Shown one piece after another: positions 1 to 9,663 of a stretch of 64,000 bases of DNA. The notes below the pieces were generated by a model. That model did not search any database, was not told the origin of the DNA, and was given only the letters and a program-made list of their open reading frames with translations. The first letter of the stretch is position 1, and each line of letters opens with the position of its first letter. The stretch comes from Nitrospira sp. (GTDB taxonomy: Bacteria > Nitrospirota > Nitrospiria > Nitrospirales > Nitrospiraceae). The DNA is taken from positions 3,512,179 through 3,576,178 of the forward strand of contig CP126121.1 in assembly GCA_030123625.1 (NCBI GenBank), given 5' to 3'. Position numbers and translations under genes: made by a program.

Positions 1-266
1 CCCGGAAAGTAGCAGTTTGGAAAAAATGGACAATGGATCAGATAGGCGGTCCAATCGCCCTGTGGATAGAGCCGATACTCCAAAATGATTTGCCGCCCCT
101 CGTCCAGAACGACACGATTCGGTTTGCCCAACTGCTTGAGAACTTGCTCCTTCGGCATCGACACGATCAACCGATCTAATGTTTGGGCATCATACATATA
201 CGGAATAAGGACACCACACCCCCCCAGCCACAGAACCGACAGAAGAGCGGTCACAGTTCGTTTCAT
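1..266 (-). CDS. Small outer-membrane-type lipoprotein, C-terminus cut by window edge
   Basis: An open frame on the minus strand starts at an ATG at 266-264 and runs off the left edge after 88 residues. The N-terminus is a short basic segment, a hydrophobic stretch and a lipobox-like LGGC, so the product is probably a lipoprotein. A segment around residues 38-55 (VSMPKEQVLKQLGKPNRV) resembles the helix-loop of SmpA/BamE-type small lipoproteins, but the fold cannot be confirmed from a fragment. A good ribosome site (GGAGG) sits about 6 nt upstream of the ATG, which fixes the start. The gene is divergent from the next lipoprotein gene at 463. Function unknown. Confidence 0.65.
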   Translation of the reverse strand, partial: MKRTVTALLSVLWLGGCGVLIPYMYDAQTLDRLIVSMPKEQVLKQLGKPNRVVLDEGRQIILEYRLYPQGDWTAYLIHCPFFPNCYFP

Positions 267-462
267 GGCGGTTCCTCCGGTCCGGCACGGCCTTCCCACT
301 CAATGAAGAGTTATTGTACGCCGGACTGTGGAGCTTGAGCTAGCCAGCCTACGGGCTAAAGAAATCAATGCCAGAAGGGTGGCATGATGAGGTGGGGAAG
401 CACCTTTGTTGATCGCGCAGGCGTGCGGTAGCATAATACGGGCTGACGAAAGGCTGGATAGT

Positions 463-798
463 ATGCAGACTGTAACGCTCCTGTTCTTAGCCGGTCTCCT
501 CTTCGCAAGCGGATGCAATCGAGGCCTGGGGGGACCGCTTGATGCTGCCTCACTTGACCCAGGCCAGGACCACGTGAAAATCGCCTCCTTTTATTCCCGA
601 GAGGCGATGCTGTCCCGCCAAAAGGCGGCGGAACATGCCAGTCGCGCCTTGACCTATGAACAGCTCTTCGGACGTGATTCGGATTGGGTGGCCGGTGCCC
701 AGATGCTCACGCGGTTTTATGAGGACGCGGCGAGAGAACAGGACCGACAAGCCAGCCTGCATCTGGAACTGGCCGGCAGACGACCATCGAATCGTTAG
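463..798 (+). CDS. Small hypothetical lipoprotein
   Basis: A 111-residue protein begins at ATG 463 with a classical lipoprotein signal: MQTVTLLFLAG, a hydrophobic core, and the lipobox ASGC. The frame is open further upstream to a TTG at 406, but that would put a charged segment ahead of the signal peptide, so 463 is preferred. The mature part is hydrophilic, rich in Ala, Arg, Asp and Glu, and probably helical (REAMLSRQKAAEHASRAL). It resembles short periplasmic helical lipoproteins that are common in Nitrospira genomes. I do not recognise a family. No strong ribosome site is seen, which lowers confidence in the exact start. Confidence 0.6.
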   Translation: MQTVTLLFLAGLLFASGCNRGLGGPLDAASLDPGQDHVKIASFYSREAMLSRQKAAEHASRALTYEQLFGRDSDWVAGAQMLTRFYEDAAREQDRQASLHLELAGRRPSNR

Positions 799-1262
799 GT
801 TGACCAGGTTGTATGGGTCCTGGGGACCTAGGCATCAGCGCTTGCCATGTGTCCCGCCGCCCGGAGCAACTCCGTCCCGAGTTCTCCGGGCAGTGTCATC
901 TGAAAGATTCTCTGGAAAAACATGGAATAGAAACGATACCGGGCGTCTTTTCTTGCCATTACGTACCGGTTGCTCGAAATTGTCGGCGTGTACGGCGATT
1001 CGTTGCGTGAAATGGCAAATGAGATGTTCGGCGACGGCAGTACAATGAAGAGCGGCGCACAGTGCCATCGGAAATCTGACACCTATGGAGTTCATCAGCC
1101 ACCATCACAACCTGCCCCAGACAGCGCAGGAGTCAACTTCGTTGATCGTGGTGTAACAAATGGGGGAAGTTCAGGATGCGGAGGCACCGACGGCCACATT
1201 TTGCCCTCACGCGCGCATGCAAGGCAGGCGGTCTTGGCGCTCCAGGCGATAGCGCGTCGAAA
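799..1262. other. Intergenic, no convincing gene
   Basis: Several short overlapping frames exist on both strands, but none has a ribosome site, signal sequence or recognisable motif. No hairpin or promoter stands out. Confidence 0.5.
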
Positions 1263-2501
1263 TCACAGCTCACGTCGCATCAACCGCTGTAAGGCTATAG
1301 AGAGAGTCTGTCGTACTCCTCTTTGACCTAAAGAATCAAACACCCGATTAACAATGTTCTTATTCTCGGATGAGGGAAGCGCAATATCATGAGTCATTGC
1401 ATAATCGTAAAGCTCCTTCATAAAATAATCGCGTTCTCTCTTCTGAACAATCATTCTCAGATATGTGTCTCTGTTTTTGAAATATTCATCTAAATCAAAA
1501 CAGGCTCGGTAAAGTTCAAGTTTGCCAACAAAATCTAACCCCAACATAGTCCGAATGCATTTTCCGCACTTTCCGCAATTTGGTTTATGTCGCCAGCATA
1601 CCAATAGCCATTCATAACTCTGCTCAAAGTCGGAGATTAGGCGCTCTTTTTCAATCCGACTCATCGCTTGGTTGGAGCTGTAAAAACTTGTCGTTTCTGT
1701 GGATAACATTGGGAGCAGAACATGCTCGTAATGAGCTGCATCCTTTTTTACATCCACAAAGAACTCATCAAGACAATAGGTTGAAGAATAATAATATCGA
1801 TTAAATAGTTTCTGCAGTTGCAGAACGGTTCCGGCGTTCACATACGAATGAAACTGTTCATAATTATAGAAACCGAACAGACGATCTATTATTTCTGTAA
1901 GGTTGGACTCCATTACGAGAAGCTTGTATCCGTACCGAATGCAGAATGCCTTGGCATGTGATAATTGAGATTGGAAAAGGCCTTCCTGCACTTCTTTGTC
2001 ATATTTCCCAATCTGGCCGTCATGAGCGCCAACCTTCAGGTAGGTGAGATGGGTTAACTTGAATGAATCAAGAGGAACGAGTCTAGTGTATTCATACAGG
2101 GTGGTGAAGGAGTCGACACCGCAAGATATTCCACAGCCGACCCCGCTCGCCTTCGGATACCCGGTTGAAACAAGCGGCGCTTCGATCTTTATCGGAGAAA
2201 TGACTGACTTGTTGCAGCGGTATAACTAGGGAATGAGATGATACGTGAGTTGATAGTACAGCTTTTCGGAAATGGGCAGGGTACTGACTATGTCAGCGCC
2301 GTTCATCAACGAGAAGAACAAAAGGCTGGCAGCTAATCCGTCGCCCCGATCATCGCAAAAATAATCGCTGTATTCTGCATCCAAACGATACCACAGAGTC
2401 TGTGTTTGATTGCCGAAATCTATTTGCGAAGAAAAAATCACCTTGTCCCCGGCAATTTCTTTATAGACTTTTCCTATGGTTAAAACCTTATTCACCGCCA
2501 C
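1263..2501 (-). pseudogene. PP-loop ATPase-like gene interrupted by an in-frame amber codon
   Basis: Reading the minus strand from GTG 2501 to 1263 gives one continuous frame of 412 codons broken only by TAG at 2228-2226 (codon 92). The part before the stop is 91 residues. The part after continues in the same frame and carries a PP-loop motif (GISCGVDSFTTL) about 30 codons past the stop, then a four-cysteine cluster (CWRHKPNCGKCGKC). This combination is typical of N-type ATP pyrophosphatase proteins found in polysaccharide or sugar-modification loci; the substrate cannot be told. The gene is clearly AT-richer than its neighbours, suggesting acquisition by transfer. Downstream of the stop there is no obvious ribosome site that would restart translation ahead of the PP-loop, so it is probably inactive unless TAG is read through. 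A true variant or a base-call error are both possible. Confidence 0.75.
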
Positions 2502-2895
2502 ACCCCCTGGAAATTATCTCGGATTATGATTCACTTGACCTTATTCCGGTCAGACAGCACACCGCAGTCCATCCATCCCCCGCCGTGACTGATCTGGCCC
2601 CCAGCTGTTCGGCCACCATTCAAGTTCGTTCACGCCTGACGTTCTTGTTGGGTAACGGTTCACTTTAGCTGCTAACGGTATGTATATGGGTGTGCATCCC
2701 GATCGTTCTGAGCGTTGAGAGCATCGCGCGACGTTCCTTTCAGGATGGGTCACCAACAACTCGATCATCGTCATCTTTTACCAGCCGACCTTACAGATAT
2801 CCAGATGATAGAAAGGGTGGGGGAAGTCTTTTTGAAGGCAGCTCCAGCGCCTTAAGATGCAGTGCGCGTGATCCCTCTCCGGTAGCCGCCTAGTC
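2502..2895. other. Intergenic between PP-loop pseudogene and IS630 element
   Basis: No frame here has coding character or a ribosome site. No N-terminal SDR sequence that would pair with the fragment on the other side of the insertion sequence was recognised. Confidence 0.45.
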
Positions 2896-4037
2896 TAGTG
2901 TCCCATAAATGGATAGACATTATGGGCTGATGGGGATATACTGCCGGGCTATGAGATCCAAGGCTGTGGTGTTGAGCGAGACGGACCGGGCCACGCTGGG
3001 GCGAATGAGTCGGATGGGAAAGGCCGCGCAACGGGATGTCCTGCGGGCGCGGATCATCCTCCTGACAGCCGCGGGCGGGTCGGATCTGGCGGTGGCTGAG
3101 CAGTTGCGGATCAACAGACACACGGTGCGGTTGTGGCGGCAACGGTTCGCCGAGAAGGGACTGGAGGGGTTAACCGATACACCGGGCCGTGGCCGTAAGC
3201 CAATTCTCACCCACGGCGTGACCGAGTCGATTCTGACAGGGGCCGTGCAACCGCCACCAAATCGCACGCGATGGAGTTGTCGGTCGATGGCCAAGGCCCA
3301 CAAGGTCTCCAAGAGCACGGTCCAACGCCTCTGGTCAAAGAACGACATCAAGCCGCACGTGACGAGAACATTCAAGATCTCCACCGATCCGCGATTCGAA
3401 GAAAAGTTCTGGGATGTGATCGGCTTGTACTTGGATCCTCCTGACAAGGCGCTGGTGCTCTGCTGCGACGAGAAAAGTCAGTGCCAGGCGATCGAGCGCA
3501 CCCAGCCTGGCTTACCACTGGGAGTGGGGCACATCAAGACAGCCACCCATGACTATATCCGGCACGGCACGGTGACTCTGTTTGCCGCGCTCAATTATCT
3601 GGAAGGCAAGATCGTGTCGATGCTCGCAGAGAAACACCGCCATCAGGAATGGCTGAAGTTTCTCAAACGGATCGATCGCGAAACGCCCGCGGGGTTAGAG
3701 CTGCATCTGATTGCCGACAACTACGCTACGCACAAGCATGCGGACGTCCAAAAGTGGTTGGCCAAGCACAAGAGGTTTCATATGCACTTCACGCCGACAT
3801 CGGCGTCGTGGATGAACCTGGTCGAACGCTTTTTCCGAGACCTCACCGTCGACGTCGTGCGAGAGGGGAGCTTTAAGCACGTCAAGGAACTCGGCGACCA
3901 GATTCTGGCGTACCTAGCCGAACGAAATGCACAACCAACGCGCTACGTCTGGAAAGCCAAGGGGGAAGAGATCCTCCGCAAGATTCACCGAGCCAGGCAG
4001 GTGCTGACTGTATAGCTATTTGAGAGACACCACACTA
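2896..4037 (+). mobile_element. IS630-family insertion sequence
   Basis: A transposase gene of the IS630 (DDE, Tc1/mariner-like) type is flanked by short inverted ends: CTAGTGT at 2895-2901 and its complement ACACTAG at 4032-4038. Both ends contain a TA dinucleotide, the target typical of this family. Only these 7 bp match perfectly; the similarity further in is weaker, so exact ends are approximate. A fragment of a short-chain dehydrogenase begins about 40 bp to the right. The insertion is therefore associated with a damaged gene, although the missing N-terminal part was not found on the left. Confidence 0.75.
2951..4015 (+). CDS. IS630-family transposase
   Basis: The protein has an N-terminal helix-turn-helix region (VAEQLRINRHTVRLWRQRF) with the GLEGL.D.PGRGRKP linker characteristic of IS630 transposases. 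A second HTH-like segment follows (KVSKSTVQRLWS). The C-terminal DDE nuclease domain shows CCDEKSQCQA (first Asp), LIADNYATHKH (second Asp) and SWMNLVERFF (the catalytic Glu block). The frame is intact over 354 residues, the usual length for the family. ATG 2951 is chosen because MRSKAVVLSE matches the typical N-terminus; the frame also contains an ATG at 2909, nearer the IS end. The gene looks functional. Confidence 0.9.
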   Translation: MRSKAVVLSETDRATLGRMSRMGKAAQRDVLRARIILLTAAGGSDLAVAEQLRINRHTVRLWRQRFAEKGLEGLTDTPGRGRKPILTHGVTESILTGAVQPPPNRTRWSCRSMAKAHKVSKSTVQRLWSKNDIKPHVTRTFKISTDPRFEEKFWDVIGLYLDPPDKALVLCCDEKSQCQAIERTQPGLPLGVGHIKTATHDYIRHGTVTLFAALNYLEGKIVSMLAEKHRHQEWLKFLKRIDRETPAGLELHLIADNYATHKHADVQKWLAKHKRFHMHFTPTSASWMNLVERFFRDLTVDVVREGSFKHVKELGDQILAYLAERNAQPTRYVWKAKGEEILRKIHRARQVLTV

Positions 4038-4079
4038 GCATGCCGCTGCTCACTTCAATGAACGCAAAAGGAGTGTCCC

Positions 4080-4480
4080 ATGAGTTCAAACCATGATGCA
4101 GGTCGATCTGGCCTCACCGGATCGATCCGAGCGATGTTTCAGTCGGTGGTGAAACTCGACGCCGTAGTTAGTGCGGCAGGACAGGCAAAGTTTGCGAGTC
4201 TCGATGAGTTGACTGATGCAGACTACCAGTTTAGCTTCTCAAATAAACTGATGGGGCAGGTGAATCTGATGCGGATCGGCCGACAATTCATCGCCGGTGG
4301 CGGCTCCTTTACGTTCGCGAGCGGTGTGCTCAGTCATGAGCCGATGAAGGGAAGCGTCTCAATCAGCATGGTAAATGCTGGGCTTGAAGGCTTTGTCCGT
4401 GCTGCCGCTTTGGAGTTGCCGCGTGGGGTCAGAGTCAATGTGGTGAGTCCTCCTTGGGTGACTGAAACACTGATCCGCGA
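4080..4480 (+). pseudogene. Short-chain dehydrogenase fragment (5'- and 3'-truncated, frameshifted)
   Basis: The sequence encodes the middle of an SDR of the small NAD(P)-dependent type: LDAVVSAAGQAKF, LMGQVNLMRIG, SFTFASGVLSHEP, then ALELPRGVRVNVVSPPWVTETLI. The Rossmann glycine motif that should precede it is absent. The segment before the core (VDLASP then SIRAMF) is in two frames, so one base is missing near 4120-4125. After TETLI the family resemblance ends. The active-site Tyr-x-x-x-Lys is not obvious, consistent with the subfamily in which Ser/Met occupies it. The remnant begins about 40 bp after the IS630 right end, so the insertion or an associated deletion probably removed the 5' part. 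Confidence 0.75.
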
Positions 4481-4650
4481 ATGTTCGTGGGCAGATAAAT
4501 TCTCTCAATCAGCTTACGGAAGGATTGAAATGCACTCGCCATACCTGCCAGACTGCTTAAGCTATGATGCCTGCTGTCCCTCCATTTTACCAGTGAGCAG
4601 GCGACACTGTTAACACGATTCCTCTCTTCACCGCAGCGGTCAAAGATACC

Positions 4651-5322
4651 TTGACCTATCCTCAATTGGCCGGCTTTCTGTTCGGCCTGGCGAATGGGCC
4701 GGAGTTGATCCCGCCCTCGGAATGGATTCCGCTTGTCTTCAACGATCAGGAGGCCGGGTATGAAACACAAGATGAAGCGAACCAGGTGCTTCAGGCCATG
4801 ATGGCGCTCTACAGCGACTGTGTTGGAGAACGGCCCGGAGGAACCGTGTCTCTCCCGCCAGGGTGTGAGATGAGGCCTCAGCCGATGGACAACTTGACTA
4901 CCGATGCGCCGCTGAGCCAATGGGCGCAAGGATTTGGGATGGGCTATGATTATCTGGCGGAGGTATGGAACGCGTTTACGCCTGACGAACTTGATGAGGA
5001 ACTCGGAGCGGTGCTGATGACGCTCACGTTCTTTGCATCTCTGAAACTCGCCAAGGCATTTCATCAAGAGACAAATGGGAAGAGCAATCTGGAACAGCTT
5101 GCCCAATCAATGATGGAGATCTTCTCCGAGGCGATGGGTGAGTACGCTCATCTAGGACGATCAATCTACCACGCGCGGCTTGAAGTGGGTGATCTCGATC
5201 AAGAACCCTTGCGCCATACCAAAATCGGACGCAATGATCCTTGTCCTTGTGGCAGTGGGAAGAAGTTCAAGAAGTGCTGCGGCACCACGAAAGGAACGAG
5301 TACGGGCCCGGTCTTTCACTGA
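4651..5322 (+). CDS. UPF0149/YecA-type protein with C-terminal SEC-C zinc motif
   Basis: The N-terminal two thirds matches the YecA/YgfB (UPF0149) family, with the block [23 protein letters not shown] near the start. The last 30 residues hold a SEC-C metal-binding motif ([19 protein letters not shown]), the zinc finger also found at the end of SecA. Such proteins are soluble and their role is poorly known. The start is uncertain: TTG at 4651 gives 223 residues, but the frame stays open upstream to a stop at 4594 and the extra residues look coding-like. The true 5' end may therefore have been lost during the rearrangement that damaged the neighbouring SDR gene. Confidence 0.8.
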   Translation: MTYPQLAGFLFGLANGPELIPPSEWIPLVFNDQEAGYETQDEANQVLQAMMALYSDCVGERPGGTVSLPPGCEMRPQPMDNLTTDAPLSQWAQGFGMGYDYLAEVWNAFTPDELDEELGAVLMTLTFFASLKLAKAFHQETNGKSNLEQLAQSMMEIFSEAMGEYAHLGRSIYHARLEVGDLDQEPLRHTKIGRNDPCPCGSGKKFKKCCGTTKGTSTGPVFH

Positions 5323-5376
5323 CAGAATGCACGTGAGCCCGACAGAGATAGCGAACTTCGTTTATACTGTCTTTCT

Positions 5377-5592
5377 ATGTCCATCGCTTCAACCTCTCGG
5401 TTTCCTTTTCAGCCGAAGCCCGCCGTATATTTAGAAGGCCATCGGTCGCTGGCCCTGTTCATGATCTGATTGTATTTACAGGGCCATTTGCGGGACTCTA
5501 GGTGGCCGGACTGCTCGGCGTAGTGATCGAGGTGCTGGTCTCGGCCACGGCCTATGTGCTCACACCTTGTCTGGAAGTGGATCGGCGGCTGA
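5377..5592 (+). pseudogene. Dead copy of the small membrane-protein gene at 9664
   Basis: This stretch aligns base by base with the intact 74-codon gene at 9664-9888: shared segments include GAAGGCCATCGGTC, the GGCCGGACT-type core and GGAAGTGGATCGGCGGCTGA at the end. The copy starts with ATG but meets TGA after EGHRSLALFMI. One base is missing around 5470, and the tyrosine codon of the intact copy is TAG at 5499-5501. It therefore cannot make the two-helix membrane protein. The similarity continues a few bases past the stop codon, so the duplication included flanking DNA. Confidence 0.85.
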
Positions 5593-5730
5593 GCTGCTGT
5601 GAGTCAGATAAGCCCCAAACACGGGCATGCCGATGTACATCGGCTCCCAGCCGCCATGGTGTTCGGCGGGGTCGGTTTCAACGGACGGAAGGTGCCATCA
5701 CGCTTCTTTCCAGCAAAGCGCCGAGAATCC

Positions 5731-6525
5731 ATGCTGGTCATCATCAAAGACTCCTATGCCGCGATCAGTCAAGCCGCCGCCCGCATGCTTGCCCGAACTG
5801 TGCGGAACAAGCCGCATGCGACACTCGGGTTGGCGACGGGCAGCACGCCGCTGGGAATGTATCAAGAGCTGATCCGGCTCCATCGTGAAGAGGGATTGGA
5901 TTTCTCACGGATAGTCACGTTCAATCTGGATGAATACGTGGGCCTTTCACCCGATCATCCGCAAAGCTATCACGCAGCCATGAAGGATCAGTTCTTTGAT
6001 CACGTCAATATCAATCCCCGCAACGTTCACATTCCGGACGGGACCGTCCAAACCGACGTCGAACGGCATTGTGCTTCCTATGAAGAGGAGATTCGCAAAG
6101 CGGGCGGCATCGATGTGCAGATCCTCGGTATCGGAACGGCGGGCCACATCGGCTTCAATGAGGCTTCCTCGAGCCTCAACTCGCGGACTCGTCTCGTGAC
6201 GTTGGCGGAGCAGACATTGGAGGATAATCGCCGGTTCTTCTCGCCTGGTGAGCCGATTCCGCAATGTGCGATTACCATGGGATTAGGAACGATCCTCGAA
6301 GCGAAGGAGATCATACTGCTCGCGTCGGGGACGAACAAAGCTCAGGCAGTGGCCGCGGCCGTTGAAGGACCGCTGACCGCTTCCGTCACCGCTTCCGTCC
6401 TGCAATTGCATCCAGCCGTGACGGTGCTGGTTGATCGGGATGGAGCGGAGCAATTGGTCAATAAAGCCTATTATGCTCGTGCGGTCGCGATGGCAGTCCG
6501 ATGCACTCCGGACAAGTTCGGCTGA
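5731..6525 (+). CDS. nagB: Glucosamine-6-phosphate deaminase
   Basis: This cytosolic enzyme converts glucosamine 6-phosphate to fructose 6-phosphate and ammonia, linking amino-sugar catabolism with glycolysis. The 264 residues starting at ATG 5731 match the usual length (about 260). Diagnostic motifs are present in order: GLATGSTPLGMY (phosphate loop), FNLDEYVGL (catalytic Asp region), and GIGTAGHIGFNEASSS (active-site His and Glu). The frame is open upstream to about 5599, but the upstream peptide has no family resemblance and overlaps the dead gene at 5377, so 5731 is preferred. No strong ribosome site is visible. Its neighbours (a glycosyltransferase and a DMFase-like protein) are on the opposite strand and converge on it. 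Confidence 0.95.
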   Translation: MLVIIKDSYAAISQAAARMLARTVRNKPHATLGLATGSTPLGMYQELIRLHREEGLDFSRIVTFNLDEYVGLSPDHPQSYHAAMKDQFFDHVNINPRNVHIPDGTVQTDVERHCASYEEEIRKAGGIDVQILGIGTAGHIGFNEASSSLNSRTRLVTLAEQTLEDNRRFFSPGEPIPQCAITMGLGTILEAKEIILLASGTNKAQAVAAAVEGPLTASVTASVLQLHPAVTVLVDRDGAEQLVNKAYYARAVAMAVRCTPDKFG

Positions 6526-6535
6526 CGTGCGGCCG

Positions 6536-7606
6536 TCACGCGGCCGACCGCTTCGTGATTTCCGGCACCCGTCTATTATCATGATCGTGTTCAAGAATGA
6601 CGTGCCGGTATGCCTTGAGATAGTCTTGCACCATGCGGTCCGCTGTGAATCGTTCATCAAATACGCGACGGCATTGTCTCCGATCGATCCGATGGAGCTG
6701 CCTGATGGCTTCAATCATGTCGCTTTGCGTCCGGCAGAGAAATCCGGTGACACCGTGCGTGATAATCTCCGGAAAAGAGCCATGGGCATAGGTGATCACA
6801 GGAGTCCCGCAAGCCAACGCTTCAATGAGAACCAGCCCGAAGGATTCAGGCCAATAGGGGCAGATGCGCGCGGCGGCCTTGCCCAGGAATTCATCCTTTT
6901 CTTCGTCCGTCACTTCGCCCAAAAATTCCACGTGCGGAGGGTCAAGCAGCGGCTCGATAGTGCTATGGAAGTAATCCCGATCGACCGGATCGATTTTTGC
7001 GGCGATCCGTATGGGGAATCCCACCTGTTTGGCGATGTGGATGGCTGCTTCCGGCCCTTTTTCAGGAGAGATCCGGCCGAGAAACGCAAGATATTGTCCG
7101 GGCGCGTGATGGAGTCGATACAGCTGTGTGGGGAGGCCGTGATAGACGTTGGAGATCCAGTTCGCCTGCGGACACGGATGGCGTTGAGCATAGGAAATCG
7201 ACACGAGCGGCACCTCGGGATAATATCCATAGATTGCTTGCAATTCCGGCAAGTTGAGTTTCCCGTGGACCGTCGTGACGGTCGGTGTGCGGCTGCGGCG
7301 GATAAGGGGAAACGCCAAGAAATCCAAATGAGAATGGATGACATCGAACTCGCCCGATGAGCCGAATGCGCGCTCCATCAATAATTCGACGACGGCTTCT
7401 CTGATACACACGTCGGCATTTCGCATGGTCTGCGGCCAGACGGAACGCAATTCCGCGCTGGTGACCGAATCCCCGCTGGCGAAGAGCGTGACCGCATGTC
7501 CTAAGCGCACTAATTCTTCGGTCAGATAGGACACGATTCGCTCGCTTCCGCCGTATTGCTTCGGAGGGACGCTTTCCGACACATGAGCGATCTGCGCGAT
7601 ACGCAT
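6536..7606 (-). CDS. GT-B (family 4-type) glycosyltransferase
   Basis: A 356-residue retaining glycosyltransferase. The N-terminal domain has the acceptor-side glycine pattern (PPKQYGGSERIVSYLTEEL) and FDVIHSH. The C-terminal nucleotide-sugar domain has FLGRISPEKGPE and the E-x7-E motif (PESFGLVLIEALACGTPVI). Acceptor and donor cannot be told. The ATG at 7606 lies 8 nt after the stop of the upstream secreted-protein gene, and the ribosome site TAGGAGAA overlaps that TAG stop, so the two genes are translationally linked. Its 3' end is 10 nt from the end of convergent nagB. Confidence 0.9.
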   Translation of the reverse strand: MRIAQIAHVSESVPPKQYGGSERIVSYLTEELVRLGHAVTLFASGDSVTSAELRSVWPQTMRNADVCIREAVVELLMERAFGSSGEFDVIHSHLDFLAFPLIRRSRTPTVTTVHGKLNLPELQAIYGYYPEVPLVSISYAQRHPCPQANWISNVYHGLPTQLYRLHHAPGQYLAFLGRISPEKGPEAAIHIAKQVGFPIRIAAKIDPVDRDYFHSTIEPLLDPPHVEFLGEVTDEEKDEFLGKAAARICPYWPESFGLVLIEALACGTPVITYAHGSFPEIITHGVTGFLCRTQSDMIEAIRQLHRIDRRQCRRVFDERFTADRMVQDYLKAYRHVILEHDHDNRRVPEITKRSAA

Positions 7607-7614
7607 ATATTCTC

Positions 7615-9399
7615 CTAGTTCGGTACGCCTTCCTTGGGGCCGGCATGCGACGGCGGCGATCCGACGGATATGGTCGTAACTGCGCGATTCGCTGCGCCGC
7701 GGTCATCGATAACCGTGAGCGAGATCCGATAGTGGCCTTCCCACGTATAGCTATGCGTGGGAGAGACTCCTGTCCCGCCGGTACCGTCGCCGAAGTCCCA
7801 GTTATAACCTCGAATGGTTCCATCGGCATCCGATGAGGCCCGGCCATCGAAGAAGACCGGTATGCCCGCCACGCCGCGATAAGGTCCACCGGCATCGGCG
7901 GTCGGAAATTCCTCTCCGATCAAACGGGCGAGCACGTTTCGGGTTATCTGTTCGGCGGCCGGGTGGCGGCGCGAAGGACGCAAGGCCGGCGCATTAAAAT
8001 CATCCAAGCCCCAGCTCCATTGCATGGTGCCGGTTGCAAAGACGATGGAGCCGCTCGACCATGTATAGGTTACCGTGTCCGCATAGTGCGTCGTCCCGTC
8101 ATGGACGTACGGCGAGTGCGCGATAATCGTGACATGCGACGGCGCAACACCGAACCTTCGATCCACTTCGTAACCGAGAAGACCGGATAGGCGGCCGTCT
8201 TCCGGCAGATCGACACCCGAGACGATCCAATGAGACCGATCGGTGACGATCACGTCGCCTTCTACGGGATTCGTTTCGTACATGACGCCGATCAGCGATT
8301 CTTCCGGACGGTTGAGAGGCGGCTCCCGCCATCGACCGGTGATGAGATGGTCGTTGGTAGGGTCATCATCCAAGGCATATGGATCCTCCGTCAGGGCTTG
8401 ATCCTTATAAGCGACGATCGTGCGATTCGCCTCGCCGGTCAACGGACTGGCTTCGAGCCGAATCTGCCAATAGCAGGTATTGGCGGAAAAGAACCCGAGT
8501 CCGATGCGTCGCTCTCGGGCCTGCTCGACCTGAGTGCGCATTTCCCAGGACCAATATTCATCGTGTCCGACCGAGAGCCACGCTTTATGGGACGCCAATA
8601 AGGCGGAATCGGCATGCGTGTCGATATTGGTGCTGTAAGTCACATCGTATCCTTCCCGTTCGAGCCACCGGACCATGTTGTACTCCCATCCTGCCGGGGA
8701 CGGCGGATCGCTCGGTGGAACCGAATTATTGGTCAAGAATTCACCGGCCCCCATTCCGAAGGCGGCCGATGGATTTTCGCTCATGAGATAGGGTCGGTTA
8801 AAGGAAACCTTGCGGGCCGGACGGCCGACACTGTTAAATCCATACAGCGATCGGCCGCCCCAATTATTGTAGGCTTGATAGGTCGTCACGCTCGATTGAA
8901 AAAGATAGTCGGAACGGCGGTTGTCCTCACGCACGACAAACATAATGTAGTTTTGCTTGCCCCCGGTCAGGCCTGTCAGTTTGACCAAATAGACACCACT
9001 GAGCCATGCGGTATCGTCATGCGGATTGTCTGTCGTCAGAACGTAAGGATCGACCCACCCACATTCAATGAGCCCGCTTTCCTGGTCCGCCTCCGGCAGC
9101 GTTTGTCGAATTCCGCTCCGGACAATGCCGCCTTTCATGAGTCGGCCTCCGGCCCCGCCGTACCATCCCATCCGATACACATCCATTTGATAAGACTCAT
9201 CTTGAGTATTGACGTAGAGACTGATGGCGTTCCCCCTCTGCACGCTGGTCAGTGACGCATACCCTTCAATTTCTTGGAGTTCTGCCGGATTCGTCAGTTG
9301 CCAATCTGTAGTCCCCGCGCGGGCGTTCTCGCGTTCGACGGGAGTGCTTGCATGGATGGGCCCGATTGGGAGAACGACGAAAACGCACCACACCATCAC
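7615..9399 (-). CDS. Secreted DMFase-large-subunit-like protein with C-terminal PKD domain
   Basis: After a hydrophobic N-terminus with an IHAS-type signal-cleavage region, about 450 residues resemble the large-subunit domain of N,N-dimethylformamidase (YRMGWYGGAGGR, VTTYQAYNNWGGRSLY, GHDEYWSWEMR, GFFSANTCYWQIR). Such domains occur in many secreted proteins, so amidase activity is not implied. Residues from about 500 to 585 form a PKD domain (NWDFGDGTGG, HSYTWEGHYRISLTV), an extracellular beta-sandwich. The start is uncertain: GTG 9399 or ATG 9396, and the frame remains open upstream. It forms a two-gene operon with the downstream glycosyltransferase, suggesting a joint role at the cell surface; that link is inference. 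Confidence 0.8.
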   Translation of the reverse strand: MMVWCVFVVLPIGPIHASTPVERENARAGTTDWQLTNPAELQEIEGYASLTSVQRGNAISLYVNTQDESYQMDVYRMGWYGGAGGRLMKGGIVRSGIRQTLPEADQESGLIECGWVDPYVLTTDNPHDDTAWLSGVYLVKLTGLTGGKQNYIMFVVREDNRRSDYLFQSSVTTYQAYNNWGGRSLYGFNSVGRPARKVSFNRPYLMSENPSAAFGMGAGEFLTNNSVPPSDPPSPAGWEYNMVRWLEREGYDVTYSTNIDTHADSALLASHKAWLSVGHDEYWSWEMRTQVEQARERRIGLGFFSANTCYWQIRLEASPLTGEANRTIVAYKDQALTEDPYALDDDPTNDHLITGRWREPPLNRPEESLIGVMYETNPVEGDVIVTDRSHWIVSGVDLPEDGRLSGLLGYEVDRRFGVAPSHVTIIAHSPYVHDGTTHYADTVTYTWSSGSIVFATGTMQWSWGLDDFNAPALRPSRRHPAAEQITRNVLARLIGEEFPTADAGGPYRGVAGIPVFFDGRASSDADGTIRGYNWDFGDGTGGTGVSPTHSYTWEGHYRISLTVIDDRGAANRAVTTISVGSPPSHAGPKEGVPN

Positions 9400-9663
9400 A
9401 CGGACTGTAGAGAGAAAGTTTGCCGATGGTCTCAGTGGAAGTGCAATAATAGTTCCGCCTGGTTAGTGAATGAATAGTAGAATAGGGTTCTATTCTAACA
9501 AACTATCAAAAATGACGATTCGAGTGATTAGGAGAACGGCTTACGTTATTGGAACATCCAATCTTAATGTGGCGGGTTCGCACATCAACAGATGTTCGTC
9601 AGCGCACTAAGCCGCAGGCCTTCGCTGGCCTCAACATGGCCCCATTCGGGTTATATTACAAGG

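Noticed and set aside
6431-9466. Plus-strand frames of 200-300 codons opposite the glycosyltransferase and DMFase-like genes
   Set aside because: Antisense shadows of well-supported genes.
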